A DNA stretch of 64,000 nucleotides from Gamsiella multidivaricata (lineage: Eukaryota > Mortierellomycota > Mortierellomycetes > Mortierellales > Mortierellaceae): positions 310,001 through 374,000 of the forward strand of contig NW_026251724.1 of NCBI RefSeq assembly GCF_025024155.1, in the 5' to 3' direction. The notes below the pieces were generated by a model. The model did not search any database, was not told the DNA's origin, and was given only the letters and a program-made list of their open reading frames with translations. This document shows, piece by piece, positions 1-12,707 of this stretch (the first letter of the stretch is position 1; each line of letters begins with the position of its first letter). The translations under genes were made by a program, and so were the position numbers.

Positions 1-912
1 CCAGGCATTGCAGATTCCTAGAGAAGATATTAATGCTGCCTGGTAAGTTGACAGAACAAATACGCTCGTCTGAAATCGTTGGCGATGAAGATTACTTACT
101 CTCTATACCATCGCTACCCATTATCCTTTATCGTGAAAATGTTAGGTCGCTGGTCAACGTCCATTCAGCACCTCAGATCGGAAAGGAGCAGTGCATTGTG
201 TTTTTCCATATTCTCAACAGCCGACGACTCGGAAAGCGTGTCCCGAATACTCTTCCAGGCGCTCTCCGGACCTCTTTCTTGGGTGGCTCCAACTTTGCTC
301 TTTCTGACAACTATGCTGTCGACGAAATCCGTCAGCAGGCAGGAAGACCTTCTGTACCGCTCTCATTCGCAACAAAATCTGCATTCTCTAGTGAAAAGGG
401 CCACGCTATCGCCGGTGACTACTTGAGCCGATTGAACCAGAAGGACCATGCTGCCCACGGTTAGTTTTTGAACATCTGTGCATCCTGTGCATTTTCTGGA
501 CGATGTAAATTATTAGAACCTAACAATTTATTTGATGCCCGTGTTTTTTTTAGAAACGCAAGCACAGGAGGAGCGGTTAAAACATGAGCTGGAGAGCATT
601 AAGCGACAGATCGAGGATGCTGAGCAGAAGTCACGGTTGAACCGCGGAGACATCGGCGTAGCTGTTAAGGAGCTACAAGAATTACTTGCATACAAACAGC
701 AGCAGGTGCTTAACGATGATGCATCGATTCTTGACCGGCAGCTACTGGACCAGGATCGCGAGATCCAGCGACAGCGCGATGCCCTGAAGCAGTTGGACAA
801 GGTGATGCAGGGTCTCCGTGAGCAAAAAGATCTGCTTGAGACACATCTTGCAGATTCCGAGAGTGAGCTCCGTGAAAGTCAACGCGAGGCAGAGAGTTTG
901 AGAGGACGCTAG
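1..912 (+). CDS. END3: END3-like actin/endocytosis protein, 5'-partial
   Basis: Three exons are visible: 2-42 (frame starts at base 2, partial), 146-459 and 554-912, ending in TAG. They join in frame across a GTAAGT...TTAG intron and a GTTAGT...TTAG intron, giving 237 residues. The first part reads as the end of an EH domain (an AAW helix end, then GKEQCIVFFHILNSRRLGKR and a NTLPGALRTSFL-like stretch), the typical END3 layout. The C-terminal part is a long Glu/Gln/Lys coiled coil containing the KELQELLAYKQQQ repeat. In yeast END3 works with PAN1 and SLA1 in actin-patch endocytosis at the plasma membrane. The N-terminal EH domain lies upstream of the window. I am fairly sure of the family; another EH/coiled-coil protein is possible but less likely. 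Confidence 0.8.
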
Positions 913-3900
913 AGGACCGTTTTCTGGACGAGCCAAATATGCATGACACTGGATTGAGGATGAGAAAATAGAGACAAGTAAAAGCTGGATAAAATGATAC
1001 GCGTTACTCGGCGCTTTATGCTCCAACACCATATAATTGAGTGCTTCAGCGCTGTGGGAAAAACCATGCGGCAGCTCGAATGATGATTGTATTGATATGA
1101 ATGGCGTTTGGGCGAAAAACACGACGCGAGTGGGGCAATTACCCAGGGCGGGGCTATTATTGGTGTGTGATTCACGCGCGTGTGTTTTTCACTCTTTCCA
1201 GAGACAAGATACGGGTAAAAACTGACGCGAGGCGCGATCGATTGGTGAGACCAGAACTTACCACGAGTTCTGTTTGCATTGTCCATAGACCCGGAAATGC
1301 GGGAACTGAGGAAAGTGCAAGGTCCTAATAACGTTTGCTTGCGCACAGGGATGCATTCCCGCCAACCCGCCTGACGCACCCGACTCTGATGCAGTAACAC
1401 AAGAATAAACGTCTTCTGAATTTCTGATAGTCAAAGGAAAGAGGCGGGTAGGTCACTGTACTCACACGTACGTGAACCTGAACTCTTGGGCTATCGTATG
1501 TACGTGTATGGTACATGTATGCAATGAATAATGTCACAGTAGAAAAAATAGATAGAAAAATAGCTGTGTGTCGGCACAGAAAAATGTCTTCGAGGTCAAC
1601 TTGAATTGATGACATATCATCTAAACCAAGACATAAGAGTCGATCATGGATCATGCAAAACTTTTATTTTTTCCCCCTCTGGGTCACCGATCGGAGGGGA
1701 ACAAAGCGCAGACAAGAAAACAGCTCTCTCTCTGACTCTTTCTTGGTTCATTTATCAATGATGGAGGACAATTGGTTTTTGTTGCCAGTTGCTGATGTTG
1801 ATGTTGACAATGATGAAGAGGGGGATGAGGGAATGGCCACCTCGAGGACTGAGCGCGCTGTACCATGCCGGAGCAATAACCCATCCGTCGCTTTGCCTCG
1901 TCTCCCAGTTCATGCATCAAAATCCGGTATTGCATTGGTCATGGTCTCACGCCCGTTCCAAAGAAGCCATTGTTGCGCCGCGGCATGGGGTGGGGAGCCT
2001 CGGTTCATTTTATGCACACTCCAGCTCCTTCCAGTCCTTCTTCTCGCCATCTCCTTCTCCTGCTGCACAGTCCTCGTCTCTATCTTTGGATATCTCCCTG
2101 TCTATCCCAACGCCTGTTGAACCTTTTGTGTTCGCGTCCACCGGCCTCGTGGCTCTCTATCGCCAATAAACAGCATTTTCAAGGTAACAAACCAATAAAA
2201 CGAAATGAAAAGCAGCCCTATCCGTCCCAGGGCATTGTTATTATTGTTTCTGTCGGCGCATGAATGAATGCGAGATGGAGGGAAAAGGCGGTAAACAGGG
2301 AGGAGGAAAAGGTGTCTCTGTATTTTTCGCGGGAAATGGCAGATGTTGGATTTGATTTGTTACCAAAGCACACGACAGCCATGCTAGTGATAGTATATGG
2401 GGGATGAGAGGAGGAACATGGGTTTGGGCTAGTCTTGAGCTTGACCGAAAAATAGAAATGAGCTACAACCAAGAAGGACCAACGACAGCGATGGGAAGTC
2501 GCATGCTTTCATGTACACTGCAGTCTATTTTAATGGCATTCATGCAGTACACTGGTCAGCATGCCCTTCCAGGGACACGAGTCCTGTGTAGTCTATACCA
2601 TGCATAACCTATATGCCTATGCCTGTGATACAGACGAGTGAATACGGATATGAATAGGAAAATGAGTTTCTTCCCGCGTCTCTGATTTGTATTTGTAAAA
2701 AAAGAGCAGCGCACCGCCTTGGTGTAACAAACAAAGGAGACAGAAGTATGAAATGAACGGCGGACTGAGCAAAAGAAAGACTCACCCGCTTTCCTGCTGC
2801 CTGCTGATTGGGGATTGGACCCTTGCACCAGTCGCATCCCCCCTTCTCCCCCTAAATCCTCTCCCAATTGCTCGATACCTCTCTTGTCTACCTGTCTACC
2901 TGTCTACCTGTGTGTAGCGAGTACGGGCATTGTTAGCCAACCCGAGCACTCGGGGTGTTTACTCATCCGCCCCATCCTACCATATCCCTCCTGGGTAGTC
3001 GTGTCCTCTCCCTTGCAGATCTGGACGACTCATTTATAGCACGTATCAGTGTACTATAGTTCCTCCCAAACAACCTCACACAGCAAAATACGCGGGCTTA
3101 CCTCAGCTTCCCCACACAATTCAGCTATGAGTTCATTGATGTCGTCTTCTGAATCATCTCATGCCGGCCGCACTGTAGTCATGTCGATGGGGCAACGCCC
3201 GCTGCTTCTACAGGACTCTCTTTTTCTTTCTTTTCAAGGGCGCTCAGACCAGCGATGGTCTGGCAGGAATTTTCCTTTTTACTGTTACACCCGCCTCCTC
3301 ATTCTCATTCCCCGACTAAAATCGATGTTGTATATTCTCCGTTGGCCATCATGACGGCCATGACCAGGACCCTGCTTTGCAGAAGGGACACAGCATGTTC
3401 GCAGACGGGGCCCTGGATAAAGTCGACAGCGATCGTCGTATTCACGATGACTCGTTAGGAGTGAATTTGTTGGCTGCATCATGTTGGACCAACGTGATAT
3501 CTGAGGTAAGGAACCGTTTCATCAAGTGCAGACTGGGGCAGTGCAATTTTGTATGTAGATTAGATTCCCGCTGTGATCACCGGTTCACATCCTGCAGCCT
3601 GTAATTACACCCATAATTTACCACGATCTCCATTTCCTCGGCGAGGACGCGCCTCCCATACCCCGAGAGCTCTCGTATGCATGTCCAACGTTGTTGTTTG
3701 CTGTTGCCGGCGCTGCTTCTGCCGTTGCCGTCGATTTTTATGGACGGTGTTTTCCCTTGCATAACTGACTCAACCTGAAGGTTACTCTGAATGATAAAAT
3801 TGATGAAATATATTCAATCTATATGCAATGACATGCTAGTACATAAATTTTTTTCCCCATGCATATTCCCTTTGGACCATGGACCACCGCTTTGTAACTT

Positions 3901-6149
3901 GGACTTGACGTGATTACCAGATGCTTTTTTTTCAGCCTGCACCTGCGCTGCTGTCTTCTTTACTTCTTATTTCGATTGTGTTCTTCTCTCCCTCATCAGC
4001 CCTGCACAGGGCCCATGATAGAGACAGGGGCAACAAGGAGAAAATGATTAAAGTGGCATTATGAAGAGAGAGACAGAGAGGGCAATAAAGGCCCAATTAA
4101 CGTGGAAGGGGGTGGGTTCGCTCGATGACGGGAACGCTTTTGGAGTATGAGAGAAGCTTGAGCTCATGTATGAATAAAATGCATCGAGGTAGTGTAACGC
4201 GAGAATGCTCAGTTGATCGCCTGGAAGGCAGAGGCGAGGGGCCAATAGAGAAGTTTTGATTGAGGAACATTGTACGCCACGCCTAGTTTTCTTTTTTCTT
4301 TTTTGCCCACAGAAGAGGGGGTGGGGGCCTGATTACGAGTGTGTTAGTGGATTTTGCCGCCAATTTTTGTAGACCGCTCTCGAAGCAACGCCCTCTGTTG
4401 TCTCTTTGGGTGTTTCTCCGCATGATAACTCATTCGTCTTTACACGGCAACGGAACGGATGCCGTGCGTGCCAAGTATTGTTTCCTCCGCTCCCTACCCC
4501 GGCTGTTCATCTGGATGCTGTGTGTGTGTGTGTCCCAGCCCAGTTAAATACGTACATGACACTGTTGCAACTGCTGCAGTTCTGTGAGGCATGTGCAAAA
4601 AAGGATAGAGAGAAAGAAGGGGGCAGTTGCTGTGTCACCAAAGAAGAAAGGAAGAACGTCGATTCAATATGCGGATGAAGGAGTACAAATACACGAGCCA
4701 AAGACCACGTTCAAGAAAAAGTTCCCCAGAACAGCTTCCTCTGTCTTCTGATCATCATCCCCTCCCCTCCATCTGTGACACAGTTTGCGTCCATCGGGGG
4801 CCCAGGACAAAGGAACTCCATAGGTACAGTGCAGTGCTTTCCGGGGGCATGGTGATCAAGAGATCAGATCGACTGTCTTTCTTCAAAGTCGACCCTTGCT
4901 GCCTGCAGCATCGCACCGTCCATGGGAGTACAGAGAGAAGGAACACTGCAAATCTCGATGCAGGAGCAGGTGTTATATTATTATATAATTCTTATTCTAC
5001 GATTGAACGTGGGACACAATAGCGCTACTGGATGTTTGGGAGCTCAGCACTGCGCCAGAAAGAGGATATAAAGGATGAACGTGTCTTCTCTTCTCGAGGC
5101 TCTCTTCTCTCCCCAACATACCCTTCAAAGCTCTCACCACCCGTCCTACTCTTTGCGTGTTACGTATACCGTAAGATCTTGCAGCACCTCTGCGTTCAAC
5201 CTTCCTCTGCAGAGAACACTTCCCCTCACTTCACCCGCCGACCGTCATCTAGCCTCGCTCTCCTCCCCCTTTGCCAATCCCTTCTTCACTTTCCCGCACC
5301 ACTCGCTTCCTTGCTCTTCCTTTAGACATCGTCTCTCTCCTCACTTCCCAGCTATCACACACTTAAAAAAAGGCGACGACGACGCGCGAGCGAAAGGAAA
5401 CGACCCGCTGTCAGCTGCCCTGTTACATGCAATCCTCACGCGCCCTTATTTCACATCCTGCATCGTAAATTTGTTCCCCCCCCCCCCCCCATCTCTTTTC
5501 GCTGCCCGTCAATTGATTTTCCTGTCACTCTCAACCCAACAAGCGTCAATAAGGCGACTGAAGTGAAGTAAGCAGCAGAAACACGCCGAATGCTCTCACT
5601 CTCATGCTATACAATTATACCGTATTGCTTTTGCTTTTTGAGTGTGTGCAACCATACCATTCCTCGCATGCATTTCCTCCCTCCCTATATAACACATATG
5701 CCATATCTCCTCGGCCTGCTCTAATGCACATCTAGACAACACACTATATAAACCCTGCTGAACATGGATTCGCTCCTCTTCTCTCCTCTCCTCCTCCTCC
5801 TCCCCCTCTCCCCCGCAACTCTCACCCTCTTGCTCGTTCTGATTACTTTTTCTTTCTTTCTTTTTAACTCGTTCCTGATACCACCTTCCTGTCTCATTGT
5901 TTCCATTGCAAAAAAACAAAAACAAAAAAGAAAGGTACTACTCTCCTCCTGTGTCCCTGTTCCATTCGTCTTTCCCCTTGACCGCTTTGCCCTTCCGCCC
6001 AATATCTGTGTTGGACTGCATTGAGTCGAGTAAGGTTAAGAGGAGGAAAGGCGAAAAGGGAGAAATACTCCTGGGCTGACAAACAAACAAAGGGAGGGCA
6101 GCTGGGGGCAGTCGAAGCACAGCGGGTTTGAGACAACTTCGGAGGGTTT
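913..6149. other. Gene-poor stretch upstream of the Zn2Cys6 regulator
   Basis: No open frame here shows domain similarity, codon regularity or spliceable continuity. Visible structure is limited to pyrimidine-rich runs near 5090-5330 and 5765-5830, a run of C at about 5477-5492, a short CTACCTGT repeat near 2888-2911 and TATA-like sites at about 5745. It probably holds END3 3' sequence and a long promoter or 5' leader for the regulator ending at 8786. A non-coding RNA cannot be excluded. Confidence 0.5.
5745..5752 (+). promoter_or_regulatory. Candidate TATA box (TATATAAA)
   Basis: A consensus TATATAAA sits just before a pyrimidine-rich leader and about 400 bp before the open frame of the zinc-cluster regulator. 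It would imply a long leader if translation starts at 7116. This is inferred from sequence only. Confidence 0.3.
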
Positions 6150-7115
6150 GTGTCGCACACTCTCTGTGACACAAAGCGCAACGCACATTTTTCGGTGTAC
6201 CCACTGACATTCCTCCCTTCGCCACCCTGTTACACACAGACACAGCGAGCCATCCCTGCGGACGACAGAGACAACTATACCCAGCGGCAATACCCACTCG
6301 AACGCCCGCACCCGCGCCCATACCGCCTAGACCAGTGCCAGAACCAACGCAGCCCATACCACCCCCTGGACAAGACCCCCTCCTCCTTCGCCTCCCTCTC
6401 CTACGAAAACCCCGCCGAGGACCACGCTCAAGACCTCCTGCGAGATCAAGTCACCGCTCCCGAAGAGCAAGAACAGGCCGATCACATTGCACGACCACCA
6501 CCTCCGTCACCATCATCCCCCCCACCATCCCTCCACACCACCCAGCCTTCTAAGCCAGAGGCAGACCGCCACCACCACAGTCACCCTCTCGATCCACAGC
6601 TCCAGCTCCAGCACGCGCAGCCCTTGTTTAGTCACAACCACAGAGATCACCCCAATCCCCTCAATTTGCTGGCCCCTCCTCCCCGAGAATCCTTTTCTGC
6701 GCTCAACTCTTCTCCTCATCCACTGTCCCAGCTGCAGTGCCAACATCCCCCTCCTCCTGCTCCTCCTCCTCCTCCCCAGAGCCATCGCCACCCGTCACTC
6801 AACCACTTCCCTCTCCACCACGACCCCCCTCTGTCACTGCCCTGGGTGACCGCAGGACCACCATCGTTTCCTCCGTCCCCATCCTCCTTTGAGGGCGAAC
6901 ATCAATTCATCCCCCACGCCGCTCCTCTCCTCAACCCTTTCCTTGGCCACCAGCCCCTGCATCTGTCATCAACCAGTGTCAGTCCTGACCACAGCATCGA
7001 GTCACTGGTCGCATTCTTTCCACCCAGCTCGAGCACCTACACCAGCACTATCTTTAGCAACCTCAACACTAACGACGAACTTCAGCCGGCCATTTTTCCC
7101 TTCCCCTTCAACACA

Positions 7116-8786
7116 ATGCTCTCGGCTTCTATCCCAACTATGGCTACAACTTCAACCTCGGCGGTGCCCTTAGTAGGCCTCCCATTCCATAGCGATTACC
7201 ATCATGACTCAAACCAAATGATCGAACGGATCGATGCCGCCATTGCAGCCTGGGACGACTTTGGTTTTGATACAACATACGATCTACACATTCAACACCA
7301 GCACGAACTCCTAAGTCCAACCGTCTCCATCGCATCCTCCCCTACAGGCTCCACCTCTCCAACAGGTGAAGTCGCCCACGGGCGGTTTACCGCACTTACC
7401 GCACGCGCACCGCCAACCGGACAGACCGAAGAGAGCAAGGCCTTTGACACTTTCGAGCTGTTTTCTCAGCATGATCTCGAGTTCCCACTAGCGGACGCTT
7501 CGACATCTCTAGCCGGTGAAGTTACCAGCGTATCCAGCTCCTGCTCCCCATCGACAACAGACGTATGCCTAGTGAATGGAGGATCTATCCTGATGACTTC
7601 TGCTGTCCCGACGGCTAGTGATATCACGCTTCCGGAAGCCCGCTCAGAGTTTGCGCTATGGCCCGAGTCCATACCCCTGGATTTGAACCCTAACTTGGAT
7701 TCAAAAGTCAGACAAAGTGCGCCCGAGGCCCTTAACCTCGCCGACTCTCGTTCATCCTCGTGCTCACCCACTCCAACTTCCTCTGATGCTTCCTCGCCAA
7801 CGTCGCCTTCGTACGACGACATTGTTCAGCCCATAGTGGCTTGCGGCAACTGCAAGCGGTCCCACATCAAGTGTGACCACGGAAGGCCTTGCCAGAACTG
7901 TCTCAAGCATCCCTCCAAGGCCAACAACTGCCGCGATGCCGTGCCAAAGCCCAGAGGCCGTCCGAAAGGCGGTAACAAGACCACAACAGACGGAGTGCCT
8001 GCGGGCAGGCAGCAGCAGCAGCATTTAGGGTTTCATCTGCTCCCTGGGACCCCGTACCAGACTCTGCGCGGCCCATCTGAGCACCAGTCCTACCGCCAAC
8101 GCGCCCTATCTTTCTCATACGTGCCACTCTCACACGAGTCATTGCCGTACGTGTTGCAGTCCCAGCATCATTTGCCAGTCCATTCCCAGCAACGCCTTCC
8201 ATACCCTCATCCTCATCCTCATCATCATCATCATCATCACCAGCTCATACAGCAACAGCAACTACACCAGCATCATCAACGCGCCGTATCCCGTCCGCAA
8301 ACACGGTTTCCAACCTCGGATGATCATCCTCCCATACCAAGCCTAGACGTGAACCTTCGTCGGCTGAGTCCCGGCCACCCGCCCTCCCCTTATTCCTGGG
8401 GCGATACTGGCTCCGCTGTCCCCGAGGTCAAGTCGATGTCAATACCACAGCGGTCCACGATGTCTTCAGCAGACCTCTATGAGATGCAGGCGACGTCGTC
8501 ACGTCCGATTCCTGTCGGTGCACCCTATCCGCCCAGTCGCCACCCTGGCGGCGGCGATGTAGGCTATCAAGCGGCACAGGTTGGGGTCACCTTTGCGTCC
8601 TTACCTTCACATCTGCAGTCCTCATTTTCGAGTGGTGCAGCGATGTTGGATCCTTATCAACGCCAGCAGCTTCAGCAACATCGCCAGAAGCTTCAACGAT
8701 ACCAGCAGCAGCAACTGTTGCTCCAGCGACGTAGAGCACAGCCCACTCCACATCCCGCGATGCAGCAACACCCTTTTTTCTCGTGA
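7116..8786 (+). CDS. Zn(II)2Cys6 transcription factor with AT-hook, Gln/His-rich
   Basis: The ATG at 7116 gives 556 residues; it is the first ATG in a frame that is open from 6132, so either translation starts here or an upstream exon feeds into the Pro/His/Ser-rich stretch 6150-7115. A fungal binuclear zinc cluster lies at residues 243-272 with spacing C-x2-C-x6-C-x5-C-x2-C-x9-C, followed directly by an AT-hook-like PRGRPKGG (279-286). The rest is low-complexity: Ser/Thr-rich acidic N-terminal half, then His repeats and Gln runs of the kind found in activation domains. No fungal-specific TF middle domain is recognisable. Role: nuclear sequence-specific DNA binding; targets unknown. Confidence 0.75.
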   Translation: MLSASIPTMATTSTSAVPLVGLPFHSDYHHDSNQMIERIDAAIAAWDDFGFDTTYDLHIQHQHELLSPTVSIASSPTGSTSPTGEVAHGRFTALTARAPPTGQTEESKAFDTFELFSQHDLEFPLADASTSLAGEVTSVSSSCSPSTTDVCLVNGGSILMTSAVPTASDITLPEARSEFALWPESIPLDLNPNLDSKVRQSAPEALNLADSRSSSCSPTPTSSDASSPTSPSYDDIVQPIVACGNCKRSHIKCDHGRPCQNCLKHPSKANNCRDAVPKPRGRPKGGNKTTTDGVPAGRQQQQHLGFHLLPGTPYQTLRGPSEHQSYRQRALSFSYVPLSHESLPYVLQSQHHLPVHSQQRLPYPHPHPHHHHHHHQLIQQQQLHQHHQRAVSRPQTRFPTSDDHPPIPSLDVNLRRLSPGHPPSPYSWGDTGSAVPEVKSMSIPQRSTMSSADLYEMQATSSRPIPVGAPYPPSRHPGGGDVGYQAAQVGVTFASLPSHLQSSFSSGAAMLDPYQRQQLQQHRQKLQRYQQQQLLLQRRRAQPTPHPAMQQHPFFS

Positions 8787-9635
8787 ACGACTGAGTGCAT
8801 ACGAGGCCCCACTGTACTAGATGAATAGTCCTCCATAGTGCGCATCAGATCCATCTGTATAATGAAATACAACTTTTTTTTTTTAGTTTGATATCAACGT
8901 CCTTTCTTTTATCTTTCTTCCTTCGTACTCCATATGTTGCTCATCAAAGCGATCAAATATACAGCTCGAGCTTGAACTCGATCTCTGCGTTCTTGTTCTC
9001 ACTTGCTGCGATGCATAAAATGCTACCCTCCGTAATCGGTCATGTTACACACAGTCTAAACTTGGGCTGCTCATTTGTAATTGAGATAGAGAATATCAAA
9101 ATAGATGACATTCGTAGGATGTCCTAGTCAGGTAAATAGTATCAAAGAGGCATTATCACACTCGACTATGCGCGTTATACTTTGAGCCACAGAACTGGTG
9201 TGGATTCTGGGGAGTCTCTCCATTGTTTAGGGCAATGATTCGACAAACCTCCAAAAACGCGAAATTGAATCACGGACCATTTGGTTTGAGCACAAGCGTA
9301 GATATTACGGTGATAGGAAATAAAGACCTCAAAGTACTTCGGGGTGCAATTATGATATGCACTGTGAACAGCGGCCTACTGTAGTCGATCGTATGTAACA
9401 TGAACTCTCGCATCCATTTGTAATGTAAAAAGACAAAGTCTTTGTTTTTGCTGCTGGTGCTCAGCGATGTTTCCGGGGGCACCTTGCAGCTGTATGACCC
9501 ATGGAATCCTTTATTTCCACCCATCCGCGCGTAATGATGAAAATAGGCTTCTATACTCTTTTGCCCCTTTCTCCCATACTCCATGCAACTTGAACACACC
9601 ACACATTCCAATTCGCTTCGAACCCCATTGCACAC
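8787..9635. other. Intergenic region, 3' flank of regulator and ATE1 promoter
   Basis: The 850 bases carry no supported gene. An A/T-rich tract with a T run at about 8874-8884 follows the regulator stop and may hold its polyadenylation region. Nothing else stands out. Confidence 0.5.
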
Positions 9636-12493
9636 ATGTCAGAGTCTTACAGCATCATCAAGCCCGTTGGGTTTACCATCGCCTCATGCGGTTACTGTGG
9701 AGGCGAGAGTTCGGCCCATGTCTACGGCGCATTCGCCTACAGATTGACGTGCAAGGTACGCGCCGCGAACTTCCTCGTTATCCCACCCACCCACATTACG
9801 ACGACCTTTTCCTTCTGCCCCCCTACCCTCTTCCTGGCTTCATTGGACTTTGACAAGAGAGCGCGTTGTGCGGAGAACATATTTGTGACCTTTGAAATTC
9901 TGGGCATCGATGGCTCCTGTCTCCCAGCAGCGCAACTCCACCTCGCAGAACATTCACGGCATCCCCTCTCTCATGGTCGACGACGCGTATTGATACGACC
10001 GATTAACCGTGCCCAATTGGCCATTGCCGTGCTATGTTCATTTGCTCCATTTGGCGATCGGCGATCTTTTAGGACTATCAAGACCTTTTGGACCAGGGCT
10101 GGCGACGGTAAATTTCTTTTGCTTTCTATTGTTTCATAATAAGCCCGCCCATCCAAGCACGGAATACCGACATTTACTGCTGAAGAGACTGACATCCCTC
10201 TGTTTTCTTTGGTCATTACTTTCTGCGTCGGTTCTTTGTAGGTTCGGCCTCTATCTGTACCTGCCGAACCTCAGAGATAGGTAAAGTACAGCGCCCCGTT
10301 TGTCGCGGTTGAGAGAGGACACCTGGCACTCTTGCATTTTTGGGCGATCCAATACCGACCGAGGCTCGCCGCATGTGCACTTTTCTGCACAAGAAAAAAA
10401 GGGGGGTCTAGTATTAACAACCACTTGTTCGTTCCTTGTTCATGCGTTTGTTCTCTCCAACGATTGCACAGCTGTTGTCGCCAGTATACCATTCGGTAAG
10501 CCAGGACTACCGCCGCAATTGAACCTTTTTTTTTTTTTTTTTTTTTTTCTGTTGTACGCCCCCGTCGCTTTGTCTATATTTATACCTTAACCAATAATGC
10601 ACCCGCGCGGTTTGTCCCTTCTCTCTATCCCCTTCAATTTTCAATAGTCTAAACACATCCAAGTTCACACCGTCCAAGGGCCAGAGACGGACTGTAGCCC
10701 GACTGAACCGCTTTATCAAAAATCAATATGTGCCTCTTAAGATCTCGAGAGAGAGCATGGCCCGAGAGGACACGAACCCTCCTGAAGAGCACAGCCCTAG
10801 TCCCGAACCTGCACTTAGTGCTGGGCATGGCGCACGCCGGAAATCCATCTCGCCTCCTTTCGGCAGCTGTAGGAGCGAGAGTGCGCATGCGGATTTTGTA
10901 CAGAACATTCATGCGGCAGATATGGATAAGATAGAGACAAGATCAGATTGGAGGCAGTTCAAGGTTCGTTTTTTTTTTTTTTTTTTTTTTTGCTGGTTCT
11001 TTCATTTTATTCTTTTTTGGGCAGAAAGGTGACAGGATTTCATAAGGCCTTAACTTTTGTACGCCCACTCGTCTCAACATGTTCTGTGCGCTTTAACAGG
11101 TCGTCTTGGAACCGGCGACGTTTACGCAGGAAAAATATGACCTGTACTGCCAGTATCAGCAAGAGATCCATCGAGTTCCTTCATCGATGCTGTCGCGAGA
11201 GTCCTTTGATGGCAGTATCACACGCACACCGCTCATGGTAACGACGATGTGTCTTAATGGATCTAGAAATCGGTGTCTTTTTTTTTTTTGTAAATGTTCT
11301 AACGCGCCTTTTTTTAATTATTTTTTTATACTTATTAGACCGAAACTACGATTCCAGAGCATGAACGCCATGGATTTGTGGGCTTTGGCACGTACCATCA
11401 CTGTTACTACATCGATGGCAAGCTGGTGGCCGTGTCTGTCCTCGACATCCTTCCTCGCTGCATCTCATCTGGCCATTTTTATTATGATCCCTCGCTGTCG
11501 ACCTTGTCTCTCGGAAGATACAGCACGTTGAGAGAGATTGCGCTCGTGCAAGAGATCAAAGCTATCCCAGGATTTGAGGCAATGGAATACTATACCATGG
11601 GACATTATGTATCGTCTGCTCCCAAGACCCATTTCAAGGCCACATATCACCCCTCTTACCTCCTGGACCCGGTATGTGAAGAGTACCATAGGCTCTATTG
11701 CTTATCGAAGTGGCGCTTGGAACAGTTATACTGAACTCGTTGAATGCATGACTTTATAGGAAACCTACGGATGGGTACCATTCGAAAGATGCATCCACCT
11801 CCTGCAGTCGAAGCGTTATTTCTCGTTTAGCGCATCCGAACTCTTCAACCCCAGGGTCAAGGGACTCTTGATCACCATGGCCGCCGAAAAGAGAGCGCGT
11901 GAAAAGACGACGAGGGAAAATTCATCTGCGGCGACAACAGTGAAACCCACTGAGCACGAGCTGGCCGACTTTTGCCCAATGGACACGGGATCACCGACGG
12001 CGGGTATTGAGGTAACAGACATCCGTGAGCAGCACCAGGTACAGCCGCAGCAACATGGCCACGGATCAGGATTGGTTAGCAATGATGAGGAAGGGTATAG
12101 GAGCAGGAAGAGGCCTCAGGATGGATCGCCTGTGCCGTCAGAGTACACGCGTGGCGGCAAACGGCCATCGTTGACGCCCCCTCCTCTCATGTCCTCACTT
12201 CCACTCCCAGGCATGATGAACCCTGATGATGTATCGGAGCAGGACCTAGCACAGCTCGTTTTGTTCAAGGGAGACAAGGCCATGATGCTTACGGTAAGGA
12301 ATCATGCTTTCCTGGCGTATGTTTTATTATTGTTATTATGGATTCTTTTATTCTAACTCACAGTTGGAACGAACTATTTAATTAGGATTTTGAGGCCTTT
12401 AAGACTGACGAGAAGGTATCGAAGGCTATGCGGGAGTATTATGCTGCCGTCGGACCTATCCTGGCGCCTAGGATGCTTATCTTTGCTCAGTAA
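9636..12493 (+). CDS. ATE1: Arginyl-tRNA--protein transferase ATE1
   Basis: Nine exons: 9636-9755, 10073-10107, 10242-10280, 10472-10495, 10648-10963, 11100-11237, 11339-11671, 11760-12293, 12386-12493; 548 residues. ATE1 transfers Arg from Arg-tRNA to N-terminal Asp/Glu (and oxidised Cys), making N-degrons for the Arg/N-degron pathway in cytosol and nucleus. The N-terminal domain shows CGYC (Cys18, Cys21), a YQDLLDQGWRR helix and SCC (Cys66, Cys67), matching the four cysteines reported as iron-sulfur ligands in yeast ATE1. The C-terminal GNAT-like domain shows HHCYYIDGKLVAVSVLDILP and YYTMGHYVSSAPKT. A 175-residue hydrophilic tail after the catalytic core is longer than usual. Exons 2-4 are tiny (24-39 bp). 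Introns at 10496 and 10964 carry long T tracts. Possible poly(A) signal AATAAA at 12620. Confidence 0.95.
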
Positions 12494-12707
12494 AGGATAG
12501 CCCCCCATGCAAAGATCAGCATTCTAATAATAATAATATTAATAACAACGATAATACCATGCAGGTCCCTTTACTGATACAGCGCGATTTTGGCCACAAG
12601 GCGCCTTTTATTTAAGAACAATAAAAGGACTATCGTTATGATACAATGCAGTCTTTACAATTGACGACGGTTCCAATGCAAAATGTGCTTCCATGCTTCG
12701 TTTCACT

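Noticed and set aside
909..1400. Minus-strand 163-codon frame after END3
   Set aside because: No ATG-supported domain, no conserved motif and composition like intergenic DNA.
5721..6002. Glu/Arg-rich minus-strand frames
   Set aside because: They are translations of the pyrimidine-rich leader on the plus strand.
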